The translations under genes were made by a program, and so were the position numbers. From positions 1 to 64,000 of the forward strand of contig NZ_ARXV01000008.1 in the NCBI RefSeq assembly GCF_000756665.1: DNA of 64,000 bases, written 5' to 3'. Below, one piece after another: positions 26,191-35,272 of the stretch. How positions within the stretch are numbered: position 1 is the stretch's first letter; the number at the start of each line of letters is the position of its first letter. This stretch comes from Alcanivorax nanhaiticus. Its GTDB lineage: Bacteria; Pseudomonadota; Gammaproteobacteria; Pseudomonadales; Alcanivoracaceae. The notes under the pieces are model-generated. The model saw only the letters and a list, made by a program, of their open reading frames with translations. It did not search any database and was not told where the DNA came from.

Positions 26191-28954
26191 ACCTCTTGCC
26201 CTGGTACTGATGATCGTCCTGCTGTGCCTCAGCGGCATGGCACGGGCGACAGCGGAACCACCACCGCCCTTTATCATTCACAGCTTGCCGAATGATGCCC
26301 GCATCACCATTTACTCGGAATACCTGAAAGACAGTGACGCCTCACTGACCATTCAGCAGGTTAGCCGTGCCCCCATTGCCAGCCAGTTCCAACCTGCCAC
26401 ACGCTATGTGGAACGCCTCGGCATCCAGCAGAACCCCTGGTGGGTTCGCCTGGCGATCAAGAACGAATACCGGGAGCAACAGACCTACTCCCTGCAGCTG
26501 CGCGGCAACCCCAATGCCACACTCTATGTCCCCGCACCGGGAGGACGAAGCTACCAGCCCGCTGAGCCCGACGCCCGCATTCCCGGCCGCGGCGCCAGTT
26601 ATCGCGTTCATCTGCCGGTGGGGGAAGAACAACTGTTCTACCTGCAGCTACAGCCCCAAGGCTACCTGACCTACGGGCTCAGTCTGTCCACCCTCAATGA
26701 GCATCTGACCGCCCAGCGACATCAGGATAACGTCTACATGCTGCTGACCGGCGCCCTGTTGATCCTGATTTTCTATAACCTGATTGCCGCTGTGATGCGT
26801 GGTGGAAAAACCTACTACTATCATGCGGGCTTCCTGCTCTGTATTACCCTGATCAGTCTGTTACTGGCCGATTTCCTCCCCCATGAACTTACCGACGGCA
26901 ATCAGTTGCAATCTCGCTTGCTATTCCCGCTAATGCTGGTTGCCATGACGGCCGCGGCGGGCATCACCCGCAGCTATTTCCGGCTGCAGAACAATAATGA
27001 CTGGCTCAACCGCACCACCCGGTTGCTATTGATCGCCCCCCTGATCAGCGCGCCCCTAACCCTGTTCCTGCCTGTCACCATTACCGCTTACTTGTGCTTT
27101 GCCGCTGTGAGCAGCGCAGCGGTAATACTCATTGCCATGGGCTACACGACCTGGAACAGGGAACAGAATGGCGGGGGCCTGTTTTTCATCACCACGCTAT
27201 TCCTCGCTCTCCCTGCCATCATTCTTGGCCTCGCCTACCTCGGCATTCTGCAAACCAGTGCCGAACTGCCGCAGTGGCTAATGGCTTCCACCGTTATCCA
27301 GGCACTGACACTGGGCATCGGTCTGCGGATACGGGTCGCCCATCAGGCCCAGCTGCGTATTGAGCAGCAACGCTCTCAGGCCATCGCTGAAACCGTCGAC
27401 AGTACTCGCAGGGAAACGCTGGCAAGGATTGGCCACGACATCCGCACCCCGCTCAGTGGCATTCTTGGCATGTCTGAAATCCTTGCGGACACCCCGCTGA
27501 CACCGAACCAGCGCGAATGTGTCGGCGCCATCCAGCATGCTGGCGACAACCTGCTTCGCATCATTAATGATGTCCTGGAAAACTCCCAGCTCTCCAACGA
27601 CAGCAGTGATGTCAACCAGGCCTCACTGGATGTGCATGACCTGCTGATGGAAGCCATCGATCTGTTCAAGGAACGAGCGGAAGAGAAACAGATCGAACTG
27701 ATCACCCATGTACACACCAATGTACCGGGCCGGGTACTGGGTGATGCCGGGCGGCTTCGTCAGGTGCTTACCAACCTGACCGGCGCATTGATTCGCCACG
27801 GCACTCCCGGCGAACTGATTGTTGATGTCTCCCTGGAACCAACCGGCCAGGCAGACCGGGTCCGTTTCGGTTTCTCCGGCAGCACCCTCAGCGAAGAAGC
27901 CCTCAACCGTCTGCAGGCCAGCCAACGACAGAACGAAAGCAGCCACCTCAGCCTGGTCATTGCAGAACAACTGGTAGAGTCACTGCATGGCCGCATGGGA
28001 AACCTGCAGGATCAGCGCGGCACCCATTACTGGTTCGTCGTGCCTCTGCCGGCAGATCATTCCAGCCAGCCGAAAACGGTTAAAGTGGACACCGCCTGTC
28101 TGGAAGGTCGTAGCCTGCTGGTGGTGGATGATTCCAGCACCGTTACCCGGGTACTGCGTCATCATGCATTGTCCTGGGGGATGCGGGTCACCGCCTGCCA
28201 TGATCCCCGCGAAGCATTGGCTTCACTACGCACCCAGGCCAATATCAATGAACCTTTCGATATAGTGGTACTGGACCAGCAGATGCCCGGCATGGATGGC
28301 ATGCAGCTGGCCGCCCGGATACATGAAGACCCCGTCATCATCCACCCCACCGTCTTGGTGATGCTGACAGGTATCCAACAAGCCCCCAGTTCTACCCAGG
28401 CCAGAAATGTAGGCATCCATCGGGTACTTTCAAAACCGGTTTCCGCACCGCGTCTACGTCAGGTATTGGCGGAAGAACTGGGGCATGGGGCACAACCCTC
28501 TCCGGAGACCGTGAATGCCAAGCCCAGCCCCGATCTGCGCATCCTCGTCGCAGAAGATCACTACCTCAGCCAGAAGGTCATTCGCGGCATGCTGGGCAAA
28601 CTGGGCCTGAAAGCCGACATTGCCAGTGACGGTCAGGAAGCGCTGACTCTGGCTGAAAAGAGTCGCTATGACCTGATCCTGATGGACTGCGAAATGCCAG
28701 AGATGGATGGCTTCGAGGCCACCCGCCGAATCCGCCAGCATGAACAGCGTCATGCTCTGCCAGCTACCCCCATCGTGGCCCTTACCGCGCACATCCTGAA
28801 GGAACACAAAGACCGCAGCTTTGCCGCCGGGATGAATGCCCACTTGCCCAAGCCCGTGGAACTGAACACCCTGCGGGAGACCATTCTGCGCTTTACCAAC
28901 AGTGACAGCGCCGATGCAGACTCCCCGCTGGCCAGCGGAGAAGTGCTCGACTAG
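26153..28954 (+). CDS. 7TMR-DISM hybrid histidine kinase with degenerate ATPase domain
   Basis: 933 residues from ATG 26153 (overlaps the previous gene by 38 bp). Order: signal segment, periplasmic 7TMR-DISMED2-like domain, seven membrane helices (about residues 190-395), HisKA helix with the acceptor in ARIGHDIRTPLSGILGMSEIL (H428), an ATPase-like region, then two receiver domains with Asp 708 (VVLDQQMPGMDG) and Asp 845 (LMDCEMPEMDG), Thr and Lys partners intact. The ATPase region is degenerate: the N-box reads NLTGALIRHG without its second Asn, the D-x-G-x-G box reads FSGST, and the glycine-rich lid is replaced by SSHLSLVI. It may not phosphorylate itself. Confidence 0.88.
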   Translation: MQSNQTTWWNRPEPLALVLMIVLLCLSGMARATAEPPPPFIIHSLPNDARITIYSEYLKDSDASLTIQQVSRAPIASQFQPATRYVERLGIQQNPWWVRLAIKNEYREQQTYSLQLRGNPNATLYVPAPGGRSYQPAEPDARIPGRGASYRVHLPVGEEQLFYLQLQPQGYLTYGLSLSTLNEHLTAQRHQDNVYMLLTGALLILIFYNLIAAVMRGGKTYYYHAGFLLCITLISLLLADFLPHELTDGNQLQSRLLFPLMLVAMTAAAGITRSYFRLQNNNDWLNRTTRLLLIAPLISAPLTLFLPVTITAYLCFAAVSSAAVILIAMGYTTWNREQNGGGLFFITTLFLALPAIILGLAYLGILQTSAELPQWLMASTVIQALTLGIGLRIRVAHQAQLRIEQQRSQAIAETVDSTRRETLARIGHDIRTPLSGILGMSEILADTPLTPNQRECVGAIQHAGDNLLRIINDVLENSQLSNDSSDVNQASLDVHDLLMEAIDLFKERAEEKQIELITHVHTNVPGRVLGDAGRLRQVLTNLTGALIRHGTPGELIVDVSLEPTGQADRVRFGFSGSTLSEEALNRLQASQRQNESSHLSLVIAEQLVESLHGRMGNLQDQRGTHYWFVVPLPADHSSQPKTVKVDTACLEGRSLLVVDDSSTVTRVLRHHALSWGMRVTACHDPREALASLRTQANINEPFDIVVLDQQMPGMDGMQLAARIHEDPVIIHPTVLVMLTGIQQAPSSTQARNVGIHRVLSKPVSAPRLRQVLAEELGHGAQPSPETVNAKPSPDLRILVAEDHYLSQKVIRGMLGKLGLKADIASDGQEALTLAEKSRYDLILMDCEMPEMDGFEATRRIRQHEQRHALPATPIVALTAHILKEHKDRSFAAGMNAHLPKPVELNTLRETILRFTNSDSADADSPLASGEVLD

Positions 28955-29014
28955 AAAACAGGGCCGAGATACGCCCTCCTCATCCCCGCTCCGGCAAAAC
29001 GGAAATAACCAGGA

Positions 29015-30493
29015 TCAACTGGCGCCGGCGCTGACAGCCCGTCCCTGGCACCAGTGCCGTAATTTCGCCAACGGTTCAGCCATGGTCACCGACAACGGTA
29101 CCGTGGCCTCCAGCTCAGCTTCGAGCAATGACTGGTCCAGTGCACGCTCAGCAGCCCCCGCACTGTACAATCCTGCCACCACCGCCTGCTCGATTTCCGC
29201 ACCAGTAAAACCCTCGCTGCAAGCAGACAATGCAGCCAGATCAAAGTCCGCAGCTGGCTGGCCGCGCTTATTGAGATGAATCCTGAAGATATCCTCGCGC
29301 ACCGCTGCATCCGGCAGATCCACAAAGAAGATTTCGTCAAGACGCCCCTTGCGAATCAGTTCGGGAGGCAGCCGTTCAATGTCATTGGCGGTGGCCACCA
29401 TAAACACCTTGCTCTGATTTTCCGCCATCCAGGTCAGCAAGGTTCCCAGTACCCGCCGTGAGGTACCACCATCGTTATCCCCTACAGCGATGCCCTTCTC
29501 GATCTCATCGATCCACAACACACAGGGCGACATGGTTTCTGCCATCTTCAATGCTTCACGAACGTTACGTTCGGACTCACCAAAGAACTTGTTGTAAATA
29601 GCCCCCATATCAAGACGCAGCAGCGGCAATCCCCACAAACCTGCCACAGACTTGGCAGCGAGGCTCTTCCCTCCGCCCTGAACGCCCACCAGCATGACAC
29701 CCCGCGGGGAGTCGATATCTGAATCGCCATGGAACGCTTTTTCACGCTTACCCAGCCAGGTCTTGAGCCCCTGCAGCCCCCCCACGTTGGCAAAGCTCTC
29801 GGTATCGTATTCGTAGCTGAGCACCCCCTCCATTTCCATCAGCGCGAACTTGGCCTTGTTAACCTCAGGCAGATCGGCTTCGGTAATGGCGCCATCATGA
29901 AGGATTGCACCACGGGCCAGTTTGCGGGCATCTTCCACACTCAACCCGCGCAGGTTACGGATCAGTCGGTCCAGAGACTCACGATCCGCACGCACTCGCT
30001 CACCTTTCTCCTGCTTAAAGCGGCGCGCCTCATCCTGAACAATATGCTCAAGCTGTTTTTCATCCGGCATGGAGAGACTGAAGCGCGTGGAATAACGCCG
30101 TAGTTCGGGGGGAATGGTGAACTGATGACTAATCAGCACCAGCGAATGCTGGAGACGCTCATGGTGCAGGGCAATCTCCTTTAACAAACGTACGTTCTTA
30201 GGCTCGCCTTCAAGAAAGGGGTGCAAATCACACAGCGCATAGATTCCCGGCTGACTGGTGCCGCGAATCTGCCCCAGCACCGCATCCGGCTCCACGGTGT
30301 GCTTCTGGCTCGGTGCATCATCAAACTCAAGCCGACGCATACCATCCACTGAGGTCCAGGCAAACACGGGACGCCCTTCTTTCATCCCCAGACGGCGAAT
30401 CAAATCCAGCGCACGAAGTTCTTCCCAGGTCTCGATCACGACAATGGGGTAGCGGGAGTCGAGCAGCATTCTCAGGTCGTTCAAATCACTCAT
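29015..30493 (-). CDS. Ycf46-like AAA+ ATPase
   Basis: 492-residue protein of the Ycf46 family (named after the chloroplast ORF). The N-terminal part (residues 1-220) is a degenerate NTPase-like domain; the C-terminal AAA+ module has Walker A GVQGGGKS (270-277), the pore-loop-like [12 protein letters not shown], Walker B VLWIDE (325-330), the second region of homology [22 protein letters not shown] with an arginine finger, and a lid domain. Family members are linked to growth under low inorganic carbon in cyanobacteria; the role in gammaproteobacteria is unknown. Divergent from coq7, 77 bp apart. Confidence 0.9.
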   Translation of the reverse strand: MSDLNDLRMLLDSRYPIVVIETWEELRALDLIRRLGMKEGRPVFAWTSVDGMRRLEFDDAPSQKHTVEPDAVLGQIRGTSQPGIYALCDLHPFLEGEPKNVRLLKEIALHHERLQHSLVLISHQFTIPPELRRYSTRFSLSMPDEKQLEHIVQDEARRFKQEKGERVRADRESLDRLIRNLRGLSVEDARKLARGAILHDGAITEADLPEVNKAKFALMEMEGVLSYEYDTESFANVGGLQGLKTWLGKREKAFHGDSDIDSPRGVMLVGVQGGGKSLAAKSVAGLWGLPLLRLDMGAIYNKFFGESERNVREALKMAETMSPCVLWIDEIEKGIAVGDNDGGTSRRVLGTLLTWMAENQSKVFMVATANDIERLPPELIRKGRLDEIFFVDLPDAAVREDIFRIHLNKRGQPAADFDLAALSACSEGFTGAEIEQAVVAGLYSAGAAERALDQSLLEAELEATVPLSVTMAEPLAKLRHWCQGRAVSAGAS

Positions 30494-30570
30494 TTGTTAT
30501 CATTCTTCACGGGACACGGTTGTCGCTATGCTACCATGACATTCTGACAAAACATCGACGTGGAACGCGC

Positions 30571-31233
30571 ATGACTGAACGCCGACTTTCTCCTCTCGAT
30601 CGCCTGCTGGCCCGTGCCGACAATGCCTTGCGCACGCTGACACCGGGTACTATTCAGGCCGAGCGAGCCCCTACCGCCACACCGGAAAGCCCCGGTGGCG
30701 AGGCGCAGCCCGGCAGTATCCCTTCTGATCAACGTCGCCATGTGATGGGTCTGATGCGGATCAACCATACCGGTGAGGTGTGTGCGCAGGCGCTGTACCA
30801 GGGACAAGCCAGTACGGCCAGCCTGCCGCATATTCGCCATGCCATGGAAGAAGCGGCCAAGGAAGAAGAAGACCACCTGGCCTGGTGTGAAGAACGCATT
30901 CGTGAACTGGGTGGCGCCCCCAGTAAACTGAACCCGCTGTTCTATGCCATGAGCTACGCCATGGGGGCCACCGCCGGGTTGATTGGTGATCGCTGGAGCC
31001 TGGGTTTTGTCTCGGAAACGGAGAATCAGGTGGTAAAGCATCTGGAATCCCATCTGTTCCAGGTGCCAGAAAGCGACCTGCGCACGCGCGCCATCCTGGA
31101 ACAAATGCGCACCGATGAACTCAAGCACGCCGTCACCGCCAAGGATGCCGGCGGCGCCGACCTGCCACCGCCGATTCGCCACGCCATGACATTGATGAGT
31201 AAGGTGATGACGTTTGCGACTTATCGGGTTTGA
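30571..31233 (+). CDS. coq7: 2-nonaprenyl-3-methyl-6-methoxy-benzoquinol hydroxylase (Coq7)
   Basis: 220-residue di-iron monooxygenase that adds the C6 hydroxyl in ubiquinone synthesis, peripheral on the inner membrane. Iron ligands are visible as E and ExxH motifs: [42 protein letters not shown] and [11 protein letters not shown]. The frame extends far upstream, but ATG 30571 gives the normal bacterial start [13 protein letters not shown]. Pseudomonas has coq7 near speD, as here. A heptamer element follows. Confidence 0.96.
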   Translation: MTERRLSPLDRLLARADNALRTLTPGTIQAERAPTATPESPGGEAQPGSIPSDQRRHVMGLMRINHTGEVCAQALYQGQASTASLPHIRHAMEEAAKEEEDHLAWCEERIRELGGAPSKLNPLFYAMSYAMGATAGLIGDRWSLGFVSETENQVVKHLESHLFQVPESDLRTRAILEQMRTDELKHAVTAKDAGGADLPPPIRHAMTLMSKVMTFATYRV

Positions 31234-31235
31234 TT

Positions 31236-31396
31236 AGTTAACAGTTAATAGTGAACAGTTAACAGCGTCGCGCCAAACGTTATCAGGAGATGATGACAAA
31301 GAGGCCGCGCCCATAACCTGGGCGCGGCCTCTTTACTACCAGCTGGCCGCTGCGCTGAACGCGCAGCTATTCACTGTTAACTATTAACTGTTAACT
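31236..31396. repeat. GTTAACT-family inverted heptamer element with hairpin
   Basis: Four left units AGTTAAC, AGTTAAT, AGTGAAC, AGTTAAC (31236-31263), inner border AGCGTCGCG, hairpin 31298-31334, inner border CGCGCAGCT, four right units ATTCACT, GTTAACT, ATTAACT, GTTAACT (31369-31396). The most symmetric copy of the window; it fills the whole space between convergent coq7 and speD. Confidence 0.85.
31298..31336. terminator. Bidirectional terminator between coq7 and speD
   Basis: Perfect 15-bp stem AAAGAGGCCGCGCCC / GGGCGCGGCCTCTTT with a 7-base loop. A and T runs on both sides suit termination of both convergent genes. Confidence 0.88.
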
Positions 31397-31401
31397 GCTC
31401 T

Positions 31402-32208
31402 TCAGCCAAGGTTCCGGCTGTAGAAGATCTCCAGCATTTCACGCTTGAGGCGCTCTTCGATCTGGTCCAGCTCTTCCTGCTCAAACTCGTCACTGCCGGC
31501 ACCGAACAGATAGTTGTCGATATCGAAGTCCTTCAGCAACATCTTGGTGTGGAAGATGTTCTCCTGATACACATTCACGTCGATCATCTGATAGGCGTTC
31601 TGGGTATCTTCGGTGAGGAAGTTCTGGATCGAGTTGATGTCATGATCAATGTAATGCTTGGTGCCATCCAGATCACGGGTCATGCCGCGTACCCGGTAGT
31701 CCACCGTCACGATATCGGAATCAAAGCTGTGGATCAGGTAGTTCAGCGCACGCAGCGGTGAGATCACCCCACAGGTGGATACGTCCACGTCCACCCGAAA
31801 GGTGGAAATGCCGTTATCCGGGTGAGATTCTGGATAGGTGTGCACCGTCACGTGACTCTTGTCCAAGTGCGCGACGACGGTATCCGGCAGCGGACCGGGC
31901 GCTTCCTCGTCCCAATCAGAGCCATCCGGCGGCGTTTCATGCTCAGCGATCAGCATGGTTACACTGGCACCTTGAGGATCGTAATCCTGGCGGGCCACAT
32001 TCAGAATGTTGGCGCCAATGATCTTGGTCACATTGGTGAGAATCTCGGTGAGACGCTCAGCGTTATACAGCTCATCAATATATTCGATGTATTCCTTACG
32101 GTGTTGCTCGGTCTTTGCGTAAGCAATATCAAAAATATTGAAGCTCAAGGATTTGGTCAGGTTGTTGAAACCGTGAACCGTAATCTTGGGATTGGGATCT
32201 TTCACCAC
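31402..32208 (-). CDS. speD: S-adenosylmethionine decarboxylase proenzyme
   Basis: Class 1A (E. coli-type) AdoMetDC, giving decarboxylated SAM for spermidine synthesis. The proenzyme self-cleaves at the Lys-Ser bond in [17 protein letters not shown] to form the pyruvoyl Ser. Further blocks are [22 protein letters not shown] and the [25 protein letters not shown] region with the catalytic Cys. I choose GTG 32208 behind a GGGG run (268 residues; E. coli 264); the open frame continues to 32274 with less typical sequence. Neighbours OsmC and vfr match the Pseudomonas order. Confidence 0.93.
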   Translation of the reverse strand: MVKDPNPKITVHGFNNLTKSLSFNIFDIAYAKTEQHRKEYIEYIDELYNAERLTEILTNVTKIIGANILNVARQDYDPQGASVTMLIAEHETPPDGSDWDEEAPGPLPDTVVAHLDKSHVTVHTYPESHPDNGISTFRVDVDVSTCGVISPLRALNYLIHSFDSDIVTVDYRVRGMTRDLDGTKHYIDHDINSIQNFLTEDTQNAYQMIDVNVYQENIFHTKMLLKDFDIDNYLFGAGSDEFEQEELDQIEERLKREMLEIFYSRNLG

Positions 32209-32347
32209 AGCCGTACCCCATGGGCGTTTCACCGCCACATTAGAACAAACACAACGCCGCATCACTGCGACCACCTGTTGGTGGCACCATCAGTGGCACC
32301 ACCTCACACCCCGGCGTTCCGGGAAAGATCAACCTGACCGCTACCGA

Positions 32348-32764
32348 TCAGGCCTCAATGGTATAACTATGGGTGATCTCGACACCAGCACGGCCGAGCA
32401 TGATGCTGGCCGAGCAATACTTCTCTGCAGACAACTCTACCGCGCGCTTCACCTGATTCTCTTTCAGGTTATTACCGCTAACGATGAAATGCAGATGAAT
32501 CTTGCTGAATACCGCTGGCACCTCATCGACACGCTCTGCAGTGAGTTCGCAGCGACAGTCGGTCACATCCTGGCGGGACTTCTTGAGAATGTGGACCACA
32601 TCAAAGGAGGAACAGCCACCCACACCCAGCAGCAGGGTCTCCATCGGCCGGGGGCCACGGTTCTGGCCACCGTGATCCGGCGGGCCATCCATCAGCACGT
32701 TATGGCCGCTTTCTGTCTGCCCTTCGTAGCAGGCTTCGCCCTGCCACTGCACCACTGCTTTCAT
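32348..32764 (-). CDS. OsmC/YhfA-type peroxiredoxin-like protein
   Basis: 138-residue OsmC-fold protein, close to E. coli YhfA, which likewise lies beside crp. The two conserved cysteines are present: GVGGCSSFDVVHILKK and SAEKYCSASIML. OsmC proteins use such a pair to reduce organic hydroperoxides, though for the YhfA branch this is unproven. ATG 32764 follows GGAGACGGCC; the upstream extension is rejected. Confidence 0.9.
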   Translation of the reverse strand: MKAVVQWQGEACYEGQTESGHNVLMDGPPDHGGQNRGPRPMETLLLGVGGCSSFDVVHILKKSRQDVTDCRCELTAERVDEVPAVFSKIHLHFIVSGNNLKENQVKRAVELSAEKYCSASIMLGRAGVEITHSYTIEA

Positions 32765-33040
32765 GGCCGTCTCCTGAGTTCTGCTCAAGCGGGGCGGAAC
32801 CCCGTAAAAGGCGCGCAGAGTACCATAGCATGGGGGCCGCGCCACCCCCTTTTCGTCACCGTACGCCCCCTCTTTTCAGCCTCAGCCCCCCCTTTTGGGA
32901 GGGGCTTATCCCACCGTTGCTACCGCCAAGCCCGTGAAAACTGAGAGTGAGAGCCAGTTCCCTTGGCATCACCCATAAAAACAGGCAATATCCTTGATCT
33001 TATTAGCTAAGACATTTTTCTGGCTTTAGACTGAGTGCTC

Positions 33041-33670
33041 ATGACTGAAGGCAACAAAATTATTCCAAATCTGGATCACTTCCTGGCCAATTGCCACCGT
33101 CGGAAGTATCCAGCAAAAAGCACTATCATTTACGCTGGGGACGAATCAGATGCGCTGTATTACATTCTGAAGGGGTCCGTGACCGTCATGATCGAAGATG
33201 ATGATGGCCGCGAAATGATCATGGCTTACCTTAATGAAGGCGACTTCTTTGGGGAAATGGGGCTGTTCGAGAACGATCCGTCCCGGTCCGCCTGGGTAAA
33301 AGCCAAAAGTGAGTGTGAGGTTGCAGAAGTCAGCTACGCTAAATTCAAGCAGCTGGCCCGTGAAGATGCCGACATCCTGTTTGCGGTTTCCGCCCAGATT
33401 GCCGGCCGCCTCCGCGCCACCACCCGCAAGGTGGGCGACCTAGCCTTCCTGGATGTGACTGGTCGTGTGGCCGGCACCCTGCTGGACCTGTGCAAGCAAC
33501 CCGACGCCATGACCCATCCCGATGGCATGCAAATCAAGGTCACCCGCCAGGAAATCGGCCGCATCGTCGGCTGTTCCCGCGAAATGGTGGGCCGGGTACT
33601 CAAGAACCTGGAAGAACAGGGTCTGGTATCCGTGAAAGGCAAGACCATGGTGGTTTACGGCACCCGCTGA
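33041..33670 (+). CDS. vfr: cAMP receptor protein homologue (Vfr/Crp)
   Basis: 209-residue global regulator. The cAMP pocket reads [22 protein letters not shown], matching the Glu, Arg and Ser contacts of E. coli CRP; the long dimer helix and the C-terminal helix-turn-helix [28 protein letters not shown] follow. ATG 33041 gives the usual start [18 protein letters not shown] 33035 is also in frame. The 5' region of about 195 bp back to the speD-osmC genes holds no other gene. Called vfr because of Pseudomonas-like neighbours. Confidence 0.95.
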   Translation: MTEGNKIIPNLDHFLANCHRRKYPAKSTIIYAGDESDALYYILKGSVTVMIEDDDGREMIMAYLNEGDFFGEMGLFENDPSRSAWVKAKSECEVAEVSYAKFKQLAREDADILFAVSAQIAGRLRATTRKVGDLAFLDVTGRVAGTLLDLCKQPDAMTHPDGMQIKVTRQEIGRIVGCSREMVGRVLKNLEEQGLVSVKGKTMVVYGTR

Positions 33671-33718
33671 AAGGCAGTTAACAGCGTCGCGGATCGGCAC
33701 CATTCTGATCTGAAAACG

Positions 33719-33757
33719 AAGAGGCCGCGCCCGGAATCCGGGTGCGGCCTCTTTGTT
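33719..33757. terminator. Terminator of vfr
   Basis: AAGAGGCCGC / GCGGCCTCTT stem with an inner CCCGG/CCGGG pairing and a TTTGTTTG tail; same hairpin family as 7303 and 31298. Confidence 0.85.
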
Positions 33758-33781
33758 TGTACAAACGTTTCCTTCAAGCCA

Positions 33782-33944
33782 CCGTAGGAGCCCAGCTTGC
33801 CTAGGCGATCCGTGCGAAGCACGGCATCATCCGGGGCGCGACCAGGCATTCCTGGCAGACAGGGATTCGGTAGAGACACCTGTCACGGCCTTCAACCCTA
33901 CCTCGCCAATGCTCGGATCGCCCAGACAAGCTGGGCTCCTACGG
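33782..33944. repeat. 163-bp REP-like element with 31-bp inverted ends
   Basis: Ends CCGTAGGAGCCCAGCTTG and its inverted copy; 29 of 31 positions pair. The GTAGGAGC core recurs at 58283, 58381 and 59200 (inverted) and resembles REP sequences of Pseudomonas. Confidence 0.75.
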
Positions 33945-34052
33945 CGGCTTCGTAGAAACGAAGAGGCTGCATCCAAAGTCTGGACGCGGCCTCTATGCTG
34001 TAAGCCAATACCCACGCGTCCCGCACAGCTATTAATTATTCATTATTAACTA

Positions 34053-34352
34053 TTAACCTCCTTTAAAAGCCGCCATTTCCCGCTGGATAAAGTGCTCCAC
34101 CAGGTCCCTGTACAGCTTCTCGACCATATCCGCATCCAGCCCTTCCTGCTCCGCCCATTCTCTTCGGGCCTGCAGCATGCTGCGGAAGCGCTCGGGGGCC
34201 CTGACGCCATCTTCGCTGGTCTTGAAGGCCGCCGCTGCATGAACATAACCTGCCCTTTCGCCCAGCAAGGCAATAATGTCGCGGTCCCGACGATCAATTT
34301 CAGCACGAATATCCTCCATCCCCAGACATTCCTGCGGTGACTTAGTTGTCAT
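34053..34352 (-). CDS. PchB-like AroQ-class chorismate mutase
   Basis: 99-residue all-helical AroQ-fold enzyme. It aligns without gaps to P. aeruginosa PchB as I recall it: SPQECLGMEDIRAEIDRRD, LLGERAGYVHAAAAFKTSE, RAPERF and EWAEQEGLDADMVEKLY. The Arg, Arg and Lys that hold chorismate (PchB R14, R31, K42) are present; the residue equivalent to PchB Gln90 is Glu. ATG 34352 sits behind AAGGAGCG. It lies 110 bp downstream of trpC, same strand. Without pchA nearby a chorismate mutase role (Phe/Tyr) is likelier than isochorismate-pyruvate lyase, but both are possible. Confidence 0.82.
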   Translation of the reverse strand: MTTKSPQECLGMEDIRAEIDRRDRDIIALLGERAGYVHAAAAFKTSEDGVRAPERFRSMLQARREWAEQEGLDADMVEKLYRDLVEHFIQREMAAFKGG

Positions 34353-34365
34353 TTTCGCTCCTTGA

Positions 34366-34467
34366 AACAACAAGGCCGCATCCAGAGTCTGGACGCGGCC
34401 TCTTTGCGATCAGCCACCACCCACGCATCCCGCGCAGCTATTAACTGTTCATTATTAACTATTAACT
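34366..34467. repeat. GTTAACT-family element between chorismate mutase and trpC
   Basis: A hairpin (AAGGCCGCATCCA / ctgga..GCGGCCTCTTT, 34372-34405), inner border CCCGCGCAGCT, then ATTAACT, GTTCATT, ATTAACT, ATTAACT (34440-34467), the last unit supplying the TAA of trpC. No left array is visible, so this copy is one-sided. Confidence 0.7.
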
Positions 34468-35259
34468 AAAGAACATCGCCTTTAACGCCGCCCCGGGATC
34501 CTCTTCCCGCATAAACGCCTCACCGACCAGGAACGAATGGATGCCGTTGCTGCGCATCAGTTTCACGTCGGCGGCAGTGTGGATGCCGCTTTCGGTGATG
34601 ATCATCCGGTCCCCCGGTACTTTTTCAGACAGGCGGAGGGTGGTATCCAAGCTGGTCTCGAAGGTATGCAGGTCGCGGTTGTTGATGCCGATCAGCTCGG
34701 CATTGAGCTTCACCGCCCGGTCCAGCTCTTCCTCGGTATGCACTTCCACCAACACATCACAGCCTGCTTGCTGGGCGGCGTGGTTGAGCTCCTCCAGCTG
34801 GGCATCGGACAGGGCCGCCACAATCAGCAGCACCGCATCAGCGCCCATGGCCCGGGATTCGAAGATCTGCCAGGGATCAATCATGAAATCCTTGCGGATC
34901 ACGGGCAGCTCCACCGCATTGCGGGCGGCACGCAGGTAATCGTCGTGCCCCTGGAAAAAGTCCTGGTCGGTGAGCACCGACAGACAGGCCGCACCGTTCT
35001 GTTCGTAACTGCGCGCAATGGCCACCGGATCGAAATCATCACGAATTACGCCCTTGCTGGGGGACGCCTTCTTGATTTCGGCGATCACCGCCGGCTGGTG
35101 GTCACGCACCCGGTCAAACAAGGCACGAGCAAAACCACGGGGCTTGCCCTGGTTTGCTGCCATGGATTGCAGATCACCCAGCGTGTAGTTGTTTTTGCCC
35201 GCCGCTATCTCTTCCTGCTTGCGGGCAATAATCTTGTCGAGAATGGTCCCTGTGCTCAT
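34462..35259 (-). CDS. trpC: Indole-3-glycerol phosphate synthase
   Basis: 265-residue monofunctional TIM-barrel enzyme of tryptophan synthesis (no PRAI domain fused). Motifs: [15 protein letters not shown] with the catalytic Lys, [47 protein letters not shown], and [13 protein letters not shown] behind CAGGAGAG. Same-strand downstream of trpD but separated by a 267-bp inverted-repeat element, so coupling with trpD may be altered. Not fused to trpF, as in pseudomonads. Confidence 0.97.
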   Translation of the reverse strand: MSTGTILDKIIARKQEEIAAGKNNYTLGDLQSMAANQGKPRGFARALFDRVRDHQPAVIAEIKKASPSKGVIRDDFDPVAIARSYEQNGAACLSVLTDQDFFQGHDDYLRAARNAVELPVIRKDFMIDPWQIFESRAMGADAVLLIVAALSDAQLEELNHAAQQAGCDVLVEVHTEEELDRAVKLNAELIGINNRDLHTFETSLDTTLRLSEKVPGDRMIITESGIHTAADVKLMRSNGIHSFLVGEAFMREEDPGAALKAMFFS

Positions 35260-35272
35260 AACGGCTCTCCTG

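Larger units (their letters stand above)
33671..34052. repeat. Gene-free 382 bp: composite heptamer element, two hairpins and an inverted repeat
   Basis: Starts with one unit AGTTAAC (33676-33682) and AGCGTCGCG; hairpin at 33719-33754; a 31-bp inverted repeat (33782-33812 against 33914-33944, 29 of 31 matching) with GTAGGAGCC ends; a second, imperfect hairpin (33962-33994); and four units ATTAATT, ATTCATT, ATTAACT, ATTAACC (34031-34058) that run into the stop codon of the chorismate mutase gene. It looks like a GTTAACT-family element into which another REP-like element has moved. Confidence 0.75.

Noticed and set aside
30313..30570. Extended coq7 start
   Set aside because: Overlaps the divergent Ycf46-like gene and has no Coq7 similarity.
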